From: Saururus chinensis
Taxonomy: Eukaryota > Streptophyta > Magnoliopsida > Piperales > Saururaceae
DNA length: 64,000 nucleotides
Assembly: GCA_035235625.1 (NCBI GenBank)
Contig: CP141140.1
Span: 10,560,685-10,624,684 of the forward strand
Reading direction: 5' to 3'
Position 1 is the first letter of the stretch; each line of letters starts with the position of its first letter. Of the stretch, positions 24,511 through 36,481 are shown in pieces. The notes beneath the pieces are model-generated. The model worked only from the letters and a program-made list of their open reading frames with translations. It was not told the DNA's origin and ran no database searches. A program made the position numbers and the translations under genes.

Positions 24511-24712
24511 CCCTTCGTCCTAAATTAAAATAACTCCAATTAGTAATAAAAGTTTGTTTCGTATTAATAACTTTATTGTCTTTAATTTTAATAATTAGAT
24601 ACTTAAAAAAGAATATGATAAATTTATTTTTCTTTATCTTAGTTGTAGTTTAACCATTCAATAAAAAATATTATTTTTTAAATATACCTATTACTATAAA
24701 ACAGAGGGAGTA

Positions 24713-25245
24713 TCACCTCTTCGGGCATACCTAGGAAACTTTAATAATCATGTGATGCTCTCTGGTCTCCGTTGATCTATGTAAAATTTGGGTGACGGAA
24801 ACTTCGAAACCCGGAAAGATGGGGATGTGGATTTAGAAACAGTGGATACAATTCCCATACATCCAGATCAATTGCGTTGCAAATATACTCAGCTACTTAC
24901 GCGATCGTTGAGTTTGTGAGAATTGAGAAAGCTACTAAGGTAGCGTGTGTTCAAGAATAGTCCAGCATAAAATCCAAATAAAATGTGTCAAATTCATTGT
25001 GCTAATTGTAGAAGAAAAAAGTACATTGACTCAATATTCAAGCTCATAAAAATAAAAAGAAATCAGTAAGTAAGTGCACTTTGTAACACAAAAATCAGAT
25101 GGGCATGAGATTCTTGACCTAGGAAAGGGAATAAACATTACAAGGACATACAGCAAGAAACGGCTCTAGTTTCACCACTCCGTATTGCCCCCGTATTGCC
25201 CCAGTCAGTCAAAGACATCTTACTATTATCTTTTTGAAAAGTTTA
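24713..25245. other. Region downstream of RNase H2A
   Basis: No gene is supported. The part next to 25245 is expected to be the 3′ UTR of the minus-strand RNase H2A gene. A GTATTGCCCC word is directly doubled near 25183–25202. Confidence 0.4.
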
Positions 25246-28200
25246 CTAACAGAAATGAGCAACATGCTCAAGTCTGCGGGATTGGAAAAACTTGCAGCGG
25301 CCTTTACCACTAGATTCAATCTCCTCTGACCTCCGCTTATATCCTTTGAAACCAACGCTACTTAGTTTCAGTTGTTTTTGACCATTTATACAGTTTGAAG
25401 CATTTTCCTCCTGCTTATCTGCCTCCCTACACCATCATATAACAAAAATTAGAATCTGAACCAAAGGGTAACCTGTAATGAAAACGCCAACCAGTAAAAA
25501 CCCTATCAGATTGAGATTTGTCATCCAAATTTTTTTGTAATTCCAAGACACATTCCACAAGCGCGGCAATTTTCACATATTAGATATTATTTTGGACCCT
25601 CCATTTTTGACGAAAATCAAATACAGACCTCAAGGGGTAAAACTTGATTTGGACTGAGCCTAAAATTTTCACATCCCATTGATTTAAATTCAAACAAAGT
25701 AGTTAAATGGAAGCTTAAGAAGAGTCATTAAATTTGTGGCATGAATTTAGTTCTTCTATCAATAGCATAAGCATAGTTGGACAACCTGACTGATCGACCA
25801 GGCTGGGTTGACATATTAAAAAAAAATAGTTTTCCACCCTTGTCACCTTCAATACAATGCGAAAAAACCCGTTAAAAGATACGATATTTGAGTTGCCAAT
25901 GAACCAACAGATGGCTTTATCTGGAACCAATTTTGATAGGATATTTTTCCAGAAGACTCAATCAGTCCACACTAGATTCTAAGTAACTATTTAGAAAGTT
26001 AATTGGTATAATGTTTCTAGGGTACAAAGGGTTGACTAAATTTTAGAACATAGAGTGTAAACAGATTTATGAAGGAAATGGTTAACACGCGCCAGGTTGC
26101 ATACTCAAAAATTTGCACACTGCACACTGTGAGATCCAACTGCTCGTGTGTAGGGGTAGCCAAACTCACCTGCCCCCTGTTTTAAAGCCTGCCTGTGTGA
26201 CCCAAAAGCATCCAGTGCATGCACGTGCACCTTATAAACGGAGCTCATTTATAAATGTTAACAAAGCAGAACAGGATACAGATTCCATGTTTTACATTTT
26301 GATTCTTCGTGCAGTACAAAGTGTTCACAAAACACGGGAAAGCAAGACATCAGACAAAATTATTGGTGAAAATTTATTGGAAGATTTCAGAAAATGCCTT
26401 TGCCTAAGAACTTGGAAGACGAGAACTTTCAAGAGAGAAAAAATATTCCTCGAGTTCAAAGAAATCTCCTCTGCTTCAACATTATCAACCTTCGGAAAGT
26501 AGTTACTTTCTCTTAGGTTCTCAAGCCTGGTACTTCCTCTCACGTTTTGAAACTAGTGAAGTCGCAAATTTTCAATATATCTCTCATAGGACCAAGTAAC
26601 ATCATTAAATGGATAATCAATCAGAAGGCAGTCAGCTTATTGAGATGCACTAGGATCACAACATTAGGATAAAATTGAAGGAAAATAAGAGGTAGATAGT
26701 TAATGAATGCTCACCAGATCACTTCAATGATGTCCTTGAAGTGAGGAGTGCATGTACCCCAGCTAAAGCGCACCAAGGTTGGGAACCCAAAAATGTGATG
26801 TTTGTGATTTTCCATCCAAGCTTTTGTTTGAGGGTCTGAAACACAGATGAAAGGAAGAAACTGATAGTGATGAAACATGTGCTTGGAAGATATAATATTT
26901 CCACCGACCCACAAACAGATATATAGCAACTTGCACAAAAGGTTCATTCAGCTTTTAATAGCCAGGATAAGTGGCAGTAGCATTTCAGCTACATTGTTTT
27001 TTAATTATGTTGACAATGTATCCTTTGGATTAATATCCACTTAATAGGAAAAGCAGTGCCTATATACCTCCAGGATACCCTGATCCAAAGTTTCTATCCA
27101 TCTTTTCTGCTGTCTCTTCCAGTGCCCAATTACGCAAGGCTCTGTCTCTAGTCACCTATGCAAAAAATATATATTAGATGAAAAAGAACTGCCCATGCTG
27201 ATAGAAAGTTCAACTTTAATTCATTAAATAGGCAGTCAAATTCACCTTTGCAACAATGCTTGCTCCACTGACAACTGGATAAAGACTGTCTGCCTTTTTT
27301 GCAACCACAAAAGAAATCCCAGGAAAATTTTCGGATAACTTAATTCTATATTTTTCTGCATCACCAACAGTATCGACATAAACCTGTAGCATGTGGAGGA
27401 GATTAATCTTTTCACATGCTCAGGTTACTTGAAAATGCTTGAATGGTGTCCAAAAAGAAAACAGGAACAGCTTGCTATAAAACGGCAACCCAACTCAAGA
27501 ACACCAATGTTTAAAACCGAAAAATGTGATGCTTGTGGATATTCATGAAGGCTTTAATTAATTGGAAACTATCTGATGGCTGAATGCTTTGACCAAAAGT
27601 GCACCACCTATGAACCAGCTTAGTGGTCCAGAAGCACATGAACCCGCCATGGAAGGCATATCAAGCTACTCATAAATTTTCCAAATGGGAGCTCGCAAGT
27701 CCATTTGGAAGTATTTGGGCCTAGATAGATGAATGGTACATTTAACCAAAGAATCTCACCTGATGTAGATATGAGAAGGGAAAAATAAACACACGATCCC
27801 AACTGATTTGAGACAAATTAGCATAAAACATATAGAAAAAATGATCGTTACCTCAGTTAGTAGGACCCCCATGCCAAGAACTTTAGCAACCAGGCCCATA
27901 GCAGAACTGTGTGATATTTCATTCAGGTTTGTTTTTGTTCTGAAGGCAACAGATAAAAACTAATAAATCACATAAAAAAGGACCTCCAGACAGCATATAT
28001 GGTAAAAACAGAATCATGTTACGATCTTATACTAACTGCTGAAGCATTTTAGCAGAGAGCTCCCTTGGGTCAATGACATCAACAGCCCATCCAATTGAAT
28101 CGTTTGCTTTTAAAGTTTCAAATAACTCTTCCCTTTTTTCCTCCTTTAGAGTCTTCGAGTCTGTCAGATGAATAATGGACAACAAAAGTTACAGTCGTTA

Positions 28201-28716
28201 TTCATTTAACCATAGATCAATCTACACTGCAACATAAAATGCACGAAAACTAAAAACATTGATTTTGCAATTTATTTGCCAGGGACCAAGTGCTTCAGCC
28301 AATTCAGCATAAACTGAAAGACATTTAAATGGAACCAGGGAGAGAGAGTGAGAGTGTATCTGCGTTGAATCAAGACCTGCGAAGTTCAATGCAGCGAGCT
28401 CTTTCTGATAGGAAAGAGCACAGTATAGGCATCCATAGACCATGGGACCTGGGAAAAGCAAGCTACAGATGTAACATGGAAATAGCCGGATTGCAAATGT
28501 AATGCAGCTATGAAAGCGAATTAATAATTTAACAAACTAACAAAGCCCCAAGAGGGGAAGGGGGAAGAATTGAACAAAATGCTTTGTTGATCACAGGAGA
28601 AACGGAGCAAGTGAAGAGAGCAGTACCCACGCACCTAAAACAGGGCCTCTACCAGCCTCGTCGATGCCCATGATGCATGGAGTCGAAGCCCAAGCGGGTA
28701 GCGCTGCGGAATCCAT
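25246..28716 (-). CDS. RNASEH2A: Ribonuclease H2 subunit A (catalytic subunit)
   Basis: Eight exons (28716–28635, 28448–28377, 28160–28037, 27939–27852, 27383–27246, 27155–27068, 26835–26715, 25426–25246) join in phase to 297 residues, the usual plant length. Type 2 RNase H cleaves RNA in RNA/DNA hybrids and removes single ribonucleotides from nuclear DNA with subunits B and C. All four catalytic acids are visible: Asp19 and Glu20 in [12 protein letters not shown], Asp126 in YVDTVG, and Asp172 in [10 protein letters not shown]. The tail [20 protein letters not shown] is conserved-looking. The start MDSAALPAW is chosen because the conserved region begins a few residues later. An in-frame ATG 40 codons upstream lies in GC-rich leader sequence and is less likely. 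The gene diverges from the FAF-like gene, with 1.34 kb between start codons. Confidence 0.96.
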
Positions 28717-30060
28717 TGGGAGATGTTCTAGCAAAAGCCAGCCCAGAGAGTCCAGAGAAGGCGGCCGGACGGCTAGCCGAAGGCGGGATCCCACGTATAA
28801 GCCCACGCAAGTGAAGTGGAACTGCCAGACTGGCATCAGATTATTAAAAAGCCTTCTTCCCCAAAAACCCTACAACGGGGCCTCCAAATCCAATGCTCCC
28901 ACCCGGCCACCCTCGTGCTTTCCCTGGCCTCTCAAGTCTCAACCCACTCCGCCTCCTAGCCGATAGACACGCTCACGATACCTTCGACAGTGCTCGAGTA
29001 AAACAGGTGGTGGATTCAGCCCCACCTATTCCTCTTCCATGGTGACCGGACTGGGGCGACCAGATCTGGGTAGAACAGATCGGAATCGGGAGTCCAACCT
29101 TCACCTCCCGCGTGCTTTGCAGGGACAGGGGGTGGGAGGCCAGCCCTGTGCTCCGCAGAACTACCCCCGCCCATGCAAAGCAGGGACCTTTCCGCCCCTG
29201 GGTTGCAGGGACCTGAGAGAAGGCGGCTTTCCACCAGGGGCTGGGGTCATCTGCCAAATGCTGGTCAGAGGCGGGACTGGCAGCTATCTGCCATGCAGGG
29301 GGTCAGGGCCGTGTAGGTGATTTGGAGGCGGGGGCCGGTTAGAGGCTGGGGCGTAAGCACGGACGCTAGAGGCGGGACTGTGGAGGTGGCCAGGTATAGC
29401 GGAGGTCGGCGCCAGAAGTGATTCGGAAGTCGTAGGCTGGGTGCCGGACGTCAGGCTCGGGAGCAGAGGCTGGGAACTGTAAAGGAGGGAGGGTGATTAG
29501 AGAGGCCAGACAGGGCCGTGGGGGCCATGGCCGGAGGGCTGGATAGGGCGATGACGGAAGCTGGGGCGGTGGGGCGCCGGCCGAATCTTGGAAACGGGGC
29601 CCGCATTGCCACATCAGCAAGTGAGTAAATAAGTGAGAAATCCGGATGCGGTGTAGCTGTAGCACCACCGCTCAGGGCAGAGAGAGAGAGAGAGAGAAGG
29701 TGAGGCTATAATGCATTCACCACGTTAACCTCCACACCCGATATTCCCTCGGCTGGCAATCAAAACTGCATCCTTAATACCAGCTCCTGCTCCTCCTCCT
29801 CCTCCTCCTCCCCTCCTTTATTTCACCGCCACTCCGTTTGCCCTTGGCCTTTTCACCCTTACTGCCTTTTCTGTGCTGCCTCCCCCCTCCCCCTTACATC
29901 TATCCCTCTCCCCTCACACATATATATTTCTTTCTTGTCCTGGACCTGACTTCACCACAACTCTCTCCTTTCCAATAACCAAACCCCTTGGACCTTTACC
30001 CTTCTTCCACCCTCTGTCTCTGTCTTTCTGCCCTGCCCTGCTCTGTTCAGATTCACAATC
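28717..30060. promoter_or_regulatory. GC-rich spacer between divergent genes
   Basis: This 1.34-kb spacer separates the start codons of RNase H2A (minus) and the FAF-like gene (plus). The part 28970–29620 is strongly GC-rich in an otherwise AT-rich window and contains repeated words such as GAGGCGGGACTG (29269, 29361) and GCAGGGAC (29131, 29182, 29205). A (GA)n tract lies at 29679–29697 and a TCC run at 29785–29816. Open frames here lack motifs and are attributed to GC richness. It could be a CpG-island-like bidirectional promoter. Confidence 0.5.
29921..29927 (+). promoter_or_regulatory. Probable TATA box of the FAF-like gene
   Basis: TATATAT preceded by CACACA, 134 bp before the ATG at 30061, followed by a CT-rich leader-like stretch. 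The position suits a transcription start near 29950. Inferred from spacing only. Confidence 0.5.
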
Positions 30061-30927
30061 ATGGCAGCCTGTGGGCTGGAGAGGATTTTCGAGAAACCAT
30101 TACCCGAGAACCCCACCCTCCTTGAGTCCTTGTCCACATGGAATCAGATTCAGCCCATGAAGCCCATCGGCCTCTCTCATCTCACTGAGATCTTCGGCGA
30201 GCTCCATTTTAAAGAGAAGCAGCCTGATGCAGGTGTGCTTCCCCCTCCTTCTTCCTCATGGCCGTCCTTGGTCGACCAATCTCCCCTGCTCAAGTTTGAA
30301 AAGCCCCACCATCACCACAGTAAGAGCGCATCCATGGATTCTTTGCTGGGCAGCTGCAAATCGGAGTATATGGGTTGTCCCATGCACAACGACTGCTTCC
30401 TGTCCAGGAACTCCGAGAGCCTGATGCAACCCTTCACTGAGGGGCTTGGATTCGAAAGCTCCGATGAGGTGGAGGCCAAGAACGACTGCAGCTGCGACGA
30501 GAGCAACGACCTGGAGAAGGAGAAGCAGAAGGTCTCCTGCACGAAGGAGCTCGGAGGAAGCTTTAAGGTGTCAAGGACCAGGGATGGAAGCTATCCGCCT
30601 CCCTTAACTTGCATTGGAAAGATGGGCAAGCCCGGCTTCCGCTTCCAATCTTATAAGCAGGATGGCAGGTTCATTCTCAAGGAGGTGAAGATCCCATCTG
30701 TGGAGTTCATGCATGCTTCCCGGGAGGATGGGCGGCTGAAGCTGCATCTGGTTCAGCCGGATGATGCAATCAATGATGATGATGATGAAGAAGAAGAAGA
30801 AGAAGAAGACATCGAAGAAGGGGAGGAAATTGTACAAGAGGGTGAACATGAACAAGGAGAGGAAGCTGAGGAAAGTATTCAGGACGAAGGGAAAGAAAAT
30901 TATGGAATGATTGAGGGAATTTCTTAG
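30061..30927 (+). CDS. FAF-domain (FANTASTIC FOUR-like) protein
   Basis: A single-exon gene of 288 residues. The FAF domain lies at about 176–232, with YPPPLTCIGKMGKPGFRFQS, DGRFILKEV and MHASREDGRLKLHLVQ, matching the FPPPL…DGRL pattern of the family. Arabidopsis FAF proteins modulate shoot meristem size and act with WUSCHEL/CLAVATA signalling; larger members like this one are usually named FAF-like and some are annotated as chloroplastic. The N-terminus GLERIFEKPLPENPTLLESL is also typical of the FAF-like branch. After the domain a very acidic tail (about 238–280) begins with a D/E run encoded by GAT and GAA triplets at 30775–30810. Acidic tails are seen in relatives, but the triplet purity suggests length variation. 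The upstream gene is the divergent RNase H2A. Confidence 0.9.
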   Translation: MAACGLERIFEKPLPENPTLLESLSTWNQIQPMKPIGLSHLTEIFGELHFKEKQPDAGVLPPPSSSWPSLVDQSPLLKFEKPHHHHSKSASMDSLLGSCKSEYMGCPMHNDCFLSRNSESLMQPFTEGLGFESSDEVEAKNDCSCDESNDLEKEKQKVSCTKELGGSFKVSRTRDGSYPPPLTCIGKMGKPGFRFQSYKQDGRFILKEVKIPSVEFMHASREDGRLKLHLVQPDDAINDDDDEEEEEEEDIEEGEEIVQEGEHEQGEEAEESIQDEGKENYGMIEGIS

Positions 30928-31419
30928 ACAATTAGATTGTGGCCATTACTGTTTACTGTTCTGAGCAGAGCAAAAGCATAAAAGCCTCCCATGGTCTTGT
31001 TTCTGTCTTAGCCTATTAGTTGAAGAAAAAAATTCCCAAAGAAATGTCAGGAACTTCGATAAAACTAGTGAATCTTCGTGTTCTATGTTTGTTAGGAAAA
31101 TGTGAACATGTGCTTTTATAATAATTTCCCAGAGGGAGATTGAGAGATGAAGAAATGTGTTTGGCCGAATTGCAAATAACAGATATATTACTGTATTTGT
31201 TAGAAGCTACATGCATATGTAAGCCCAAAAGTAAACAAGACTTCACCTGTCAGGACTCAATACCTTGAAAGGAAGTATTTGTGGTCCTCCCATGTGCTAT
31301 CCGACACGATATTGGAACCATTTTCTAATCCTCCACACTTTCTGTAAGCCCAACATTAAGATTTAAGATCGATGGACGAATGTTTCCCAAGCCATCCTTA
31401 CACTGTGCTCATGGGCAAA

Positions 31420-31575
31420 AGTGGAGCCAAGACCTTTTTAAGGGGGGCAAAGTGTATACATAATAAATTAAAAAAGAAAAAAAGAGGGGCATAGTTATCA
31501 ATTAATACTCTTATTAAAGAGATTTTTATATTGTTGGGAGGGCAATTGCCTCTCTAACCTAGTACGTGGCTCCGC
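31420..31575. mobile_element. Small element with GTGGAGCCA / TGGCTCCGC ends
   Basis: The ends GTGGAGCCAAGAC (31421) and, in reverse, GCGGAGCCACGTAC form imperfect inverted repeats, with an AGGGGGGCAAA stretch next to one end and GGGCAATTGCC near the other. This terminal word is common in plant non-autonomous DNA elements. No matching target duplication was found. Confidence 0.45.
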
Positions 31576-31974
31576 ATGTAAGAGCTGTCACTACCGTGCA
31601 CATGTTGTACATGACTTTACTAATGTACACTAACACGTGCACACTGACAATACTCGGCTACCATTAACAAGGATATCCCGATCCCAGTGAATGTCCTTTA
31701 TGAGGACCATAAAATTTCACACTTTGTTCCTCCAAATGATGTTTCCATACGTCGTTATGTAACGGTGAGAAGCCAGGTTCACAACTTGGGTCAGGTACAA
31801 CTCAAAGCCGATATGCGTTGGTTTAGATTTGATGACTCAAACCCTAGAAAGGGTTGGGATGGGAGAAATGACCGCCAAACCAACTTTGGAAGGCCAAAGT
31901 ACTCTCGTTGGCAGTCTGCTGCCAAATCCATAGAACTATTAAATTAGATTAGAAGTCCATTTTTTCTCAACTTG

Positions 31975-32040
31975 ATTCAAAAGTAGGGGGCCTAGGCCCT
32001 TGGGGCCATGTTTTCTAAATTACCCCAGCGACGGCCCTGA
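31975..32040. mobile_element. Fragment of a CAGGGCCGTC-ended DNA element
   Basis: Read on the minus strand from 32040 the sequence is CAGGGCCGTCGCTGGGGTAA, leading into GGCCCCAAGGGCCTAGGCCC. Such termini are typical of a family of plant hAT-like elements. The other terminus was not found, so the copy seems truncated. Confidence 0.4.
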
Positions 32041-34379
32041 ATGGTGGCCGGGTCCGGTTTTTTGAATAGTCAAAAAATTACCCAGCTCAAAAGGCTGACC
32101 GGGTCCAATGGGCGGGCTGTGTCGGTTTTTAAAGCCATGACTGGGGGCCTACCGGCTGCCATATTCAACCAAAATATGGTCGGGTTAAATCCCTTACAAT
32201 CTTGCAGATGTTAGGAACCCACTGCATTAATAGGATCAGGCACGAACTCGGCCGACAGAGCATCCTTCAGGTGTAGACTGTGCATGGACTCTGCCCTGGA
32301 TTGAAATTTGGCCAAGCATCCAAATTTAGATCGGACGTTTGCTCTTCATTTGAACCAACTCCACTTTCAGCAGAAAGGGACAGTTAACAATACCAGCTGA
32401 GGTGCGACACTTGAGAACTTGGGCTTTTTTGCATCCTAAGCTAGATCCAACATTCTCAGTTCCTTACAGCTGATTACAGAAGAGGATCCACACTGTTTCT
32501 CGTGAGTTGCTCACGTTGAAACTCTACCTTTTAGATGAGAATCTGAATGACATTGAACGGGTTTTCGAGGGGCTCAAGTGGAATCACGTCGGCGGCCTCA
32601 CTGAATACGGAGGGGGACTAGTCACAATTCACAACTCATGAGTTGCTGGGTTTTGACTAATTTTTCAGCTGTAACCCATTGTGAGTATCTTATCACAAGG
32701 GCCTCATTTATATGTGCGCATGCCCGCACTTTGGGAGCAGGGCACATTTTCATTTAGATTTTTATATCCGGTCTCTCTTTTAATAGGTGCACCATTGGAT
32801 CAAGATCAGGAAGTACGTTCTACACTGCCACACTATTTCCTTATTATAATGTTCCCAGGACCTCCTAAATTTCCTAAGTAGAATTCCGATTAAACCAAAT
32901 TAAACAAGCAGTCAGATCATGCGGCTCTCTCGAATTCAATAATTGAGACTTTTTTTGTTGTATAAGATGTGGGCCGACGTAAATTCTGTACACTAGTATA
33001 CTTTCTTAATATTAAGATTCTTGATGGAAGCTTTGCATTGAGAGAGTCAGACTCACACAGATATGATTTAGTTCTGTAGGTTTCCGTGGTTGTTAGTCAG
33101 TTGCGGGCAAGTGGCAAGTTCAGTTTCCACCTACAGAGACAAATAGATAATCACTTGGTCTACAAAGATGTCACCACGACACCACGTATGGTTGTAACGT
33201 CTCCATGGGGGATCAAGTTATCTTCTTGTGTATCTTCCGCTGTCGATGGAAGCGTGCTTAATTGCTCATCCAGTGATATAAGAAGGTAGGCTGCAGACTA
33301 GTCTTTCTTGACATGACTGCATATATTTATTACCGACACAGTAGACCACGGCGAAATACATACCTGTTGGTGGATTTGCCAATCATAGAAATAATGTCCT
33401 GTATCCTTTATTCTGAACATATCATGGAGCATTTTTCACTCTCCCTGTAAGATAAAGGGCGAGCGTTACGTATCGGAAAGAAGCAAGGAAATTAGACCAG
33501 GACGTCCTCCATAATACCAGCTCTAGAGGGTCAGCTTCTTAAGACCAACGACAACAATATGAGATAAATATCAATCATTAAGGGAGTTTTTGAACGCATT
33601 ATAGCCAGCTTTCAGTTCGTAATCATAAATTCGAAACGTTTTAGACTGAATGGTGCTTGATCACTCTTCTCAATATGCTTACACTCGACAATGAACAAGT
33701 CTTCAATTTCCCACTATGGTACATTGAAGAAAGAAGAAGCGACTACGTAAGCATCATAGTCATTAAATTATAAATGTCAACTAAACCACCCGAGGAAATT
33801 GAAATCTATACGATTCTGCACCAAAAGATTAGAAAGACACGGCTTCATACTGACTGGTGTTCCATCAGACCACGCAGGACAGCACAAGACGGGTAGATTG
33901 CCACTTAATTTTGTACTACTAAACAATCCATGAGGAGCAAACAATTTGAATCTAACTGTACTACTGTTTTTTGCACGTCAGACGGTAATGTAACAATTTC
34001 TGTCAAACTAGTAACCATTGTCTCCACCTTATTTATGAGGGGGGCCGCAAAGAATATTATTTGACCTTGAAAAGCTACCATAAATTCTAGGTCAATTGGG
34101 CCTTCAGTATTCAACTACGCAATTCAACATAAGCAAACTAATTTCCATTTAACAGAAGAAGCAACAATTTTTACATTCTTGCACATCCACCAGATCACTC
34201 TTTCTATAACAAATGGTCATCAGTGTTGCAAGGCCGCGAAGCATTGGGGTCAATGCTTACCACAGACAAACTCCATATACAGATGCGAGGATTATACAAA
34301 AAGAACAGAAATAACCCCAATTATTGTCTTCACCCACTGCCTAAACAAAACACTAAAGTTCAGGCGTTCAGCATGAAAA

Positions 34380-36481
34380 TCAAGATTTCAAGATTAGCCA
34401 CAGTATGAGTATGAGGGCAAGAACTACTCCAGCCACCATCAGCTTCAGTCTAAGGTTTTGTAGCCACATCTTCCTACGAAGCTGCCTCCCCTGTCTCTGG
34501 AAGCTATCAGCCTAGAACATAAAATTCCAACAGGATAATTACTGTCAATGCTCACAAAGCGCTAATATGTTAGATCCATACAAAAGAGACATGGCAACTA
34601 GCCTGATGCATTTTAAAAGAAACATAAATACAAAATTAGCTGAAGAAAAATGTAACCTGGAACTGTAAGTTTTCAGTTTTATCCACCAAAAGCTCAATCC
34701 TCTCCCCACGATCCAAAACCTAAGGACATTGAAGAACCAAATGATCAGCATAGACCAGTCAATACTTCATAGTGAACAAGAACAAAAAAAACATAGGTGC
34801 TCATTGGAGGTGTTTCATCAGCATGCAGCAGGAAAAGGACACATCCTTGGCATACAATAACTAAATAAAGATTGGTGCCAAACTATTAGCATAGCATAAA
34901 CACCCTTGCTTCCCTCCTGAAAAATTACTAAATAATTCAATTTGATAATTGAACAATACACAATGCACTCTGCATAAATGAAGGAGAAAGAGGTAAGGGT
35001 AAACGTAAAAAATAGTAAATGTTTGATGAATAATTATATTTGGTATAACTCACATTCATTGGTGAAGGTTTCGACAACCTACACCACAGAAGTATCTAAA
35101 TCTGTCTATAGAAAGCGCCAACAACCCATTGTTTCACTGTACAATTTATAGTAAACTTGCACACTCCCTGCTTTTTTTTTCTAGACAAGACACTTAAGCA
35201 GTAGTTTCAAACTCACTCAAAGAACACGTGCTTTATCCTACAAGAGCCCAAATTCAAACATCTCTTACAGGTAATTAATAAAATGATTTGTTTAAAATAC
35301 AAAAAATAGACATTTCTCTCTTTATAGGCAAACAACCGCCGTAGTGTAGGTGTAATATCCATGTTGCTGACCTCAACTTGTTGTAAAAAGGCACTTCTTG
35401 ATTATGATTATAATACTCATCAAACAACTAGCTTATGCTGAATGCCAGCATTAACACAGATAAATTTACATTTTTGCAATACTAACATATAGTATTTCCC
35501 TTCCCTCTAAATATCTAATGTTCCGCAAAGAGTAAAAAAAATAAAGAAAATATCTTTGATCATTTACAATTAAAACAGATCCAAGAATTAAAAAAAAATC
35601 TCTTGATCCAGGTATCAGGTAAAGTATAAGCACTTTCAGACAGTTGTAATACAGTACCAATGGTCAACAACTCAACATCATGTTGCTTACAGCAAAGATA
35701 ATGGTTTCATATAAATATAAGAAAACAGAATAACCAGTACAGTTAATTGATTCAAACAAGTTAGGCATATTGCTGAAATTCTACCAGAGAAGTGGTATTA
35801 TGCACCTTCTCAATGTTGTCCATCATAATTCCTTTGACCTCTGTTATTTGAGCCCTTAATTTGGATAGCTTGCTCATTTCTTCTGGATGAGTCGTGCAAT
35901 ATTGCATGTGCTCCTTCAGGATCGGCCTTTTTTGAAAAATATATAATAAATCTCAAAATCCCAGTTAAAGCAGAATAGATAAATAAATGTAAAATACTTC
36001 AGACATTATTCCTACCCAAACTCCCTATCTAAGTTGTAGGCAATATTGAATCTGTCTTCAAACAGGTCTTCAACATCATCATCAGCAAGCGGATGTGGAT
36101 CCCCAGCACTAATGCTAGATCCATAACGTTTCATAAAATCCTCTTTCACTCGCTCTAGAAAAACAAATGGCACACTTCTACCAGTTGCTTCATCAGCAAC
36201 AACAAGAAAAACTGCAAAACAGTAAATGTAGTTCAATCTCAAAAGTAAATGCAAATAATCCCTAAAACACTCTCAAAAGCACAAGCCATACCAAAACCAT
36301 TGTCTACAAGAAAATTGAATGTGTGACCGTCACATGAATACGTGAACTTGTTGCTGTTTGAAGGAAGTTTTTGTAAACATTGGACAGCAATCGTACTAAA
36401 ATTTCCAGAAAATGATGTATGCTCTGCAAGTACGACATTGCCTTTTGCAACAAAACTATATATCAGACCAGGCTGACTCAT
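34380..36481 (-). CDS. VAMP727: VAMP727, R-SNARE with acidic longin insertion
   Basis: Five exons (36481–36292, 36211–36016, 35926–35806, 34719–34657, 34511–34380) give 233 residues. An N-terminal longin domain is interrupted at about 100–123 by an acidic stretch ([18 protein letters not shown]), the hallmark that separates VAMP727 from VAMP721–726. The SNARE motif follows with the zero-layer arginine at residue 173 in [16 protein letters not shown], then a C-terminal membrane anchor (about 214–231). In Arabidopsis VAMP727 pairs with SYP22, VTI11 and SYP51 for fusion of endosomes/prevacuoles with the vacuole, including storage protein delivery. The protein ends LWLILKS, shorter than the Arabidopsis protein, which carries a few more residues after the anchor. 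A leader intron from about 37799 to 36509 is plausible (CAG before GACTC just upstream of the ATG) but not proven. Confidence 0.95.

Larger units (their letters stand above)
18306..24710. mobile_element. Stowaway-like MITE, split by a nested LTR-like insertion
   Basis: The outer ends are CTCCCTC (18306–18312) and ACAGAGGGAG (24701–24710), flanked by TA on both sides (18304–18305 and 24711–24712), as for Stowaway/mariner elements. Reading 18306–18312 directly into 24516 onwards restores CTCCCTC followed by CGTCCTAAATTA, the usual start of this family. The MITE itself is therefore about 200 bp (18306–18312 plus 24516–24710), and 18313–24515 is inserted DNA with its duplicated target. Related MITEs lie at 39.9 and 53.6 kb. 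Confidence 0.8.
30928..34379. other. 3.4-kb intergenic region with transposon remnants
   Basis: No protein gene is supported. A short open frame at 31687–31947 has no recognisable family. Two transposon remnants are listed separately (31420–31575 and 31975–32040). At 32040–32200 GGGTCC/GGGTCGG words resemble the interiors of the hAT-like elements elsewhere. The last few hundred bases before 34380 should include the VAMP727 3′ UTR. Confidence 0.4.

Noticed and set aside
18306-24710. Full-length autonomous mariner-like element
   Set aside because: Although the ends are Stowaway/mariner-like and 6.4 kb apart, no transposase frame exists and the interior is explained by nested LTR-like units.
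28664-29668. Several overlapping open frames on both strands in the GC-rich spacer
   Set aside because: GC richness removes stops by chance. None has a motif, and frames overlap on both strands.
31687-31947. 86-residue open frame (VPPNDVSIRRYVTVRS…)
   Set aside because: No family recognised, no splice context, and it lies between transposon remnants. Too weak to call a gene.
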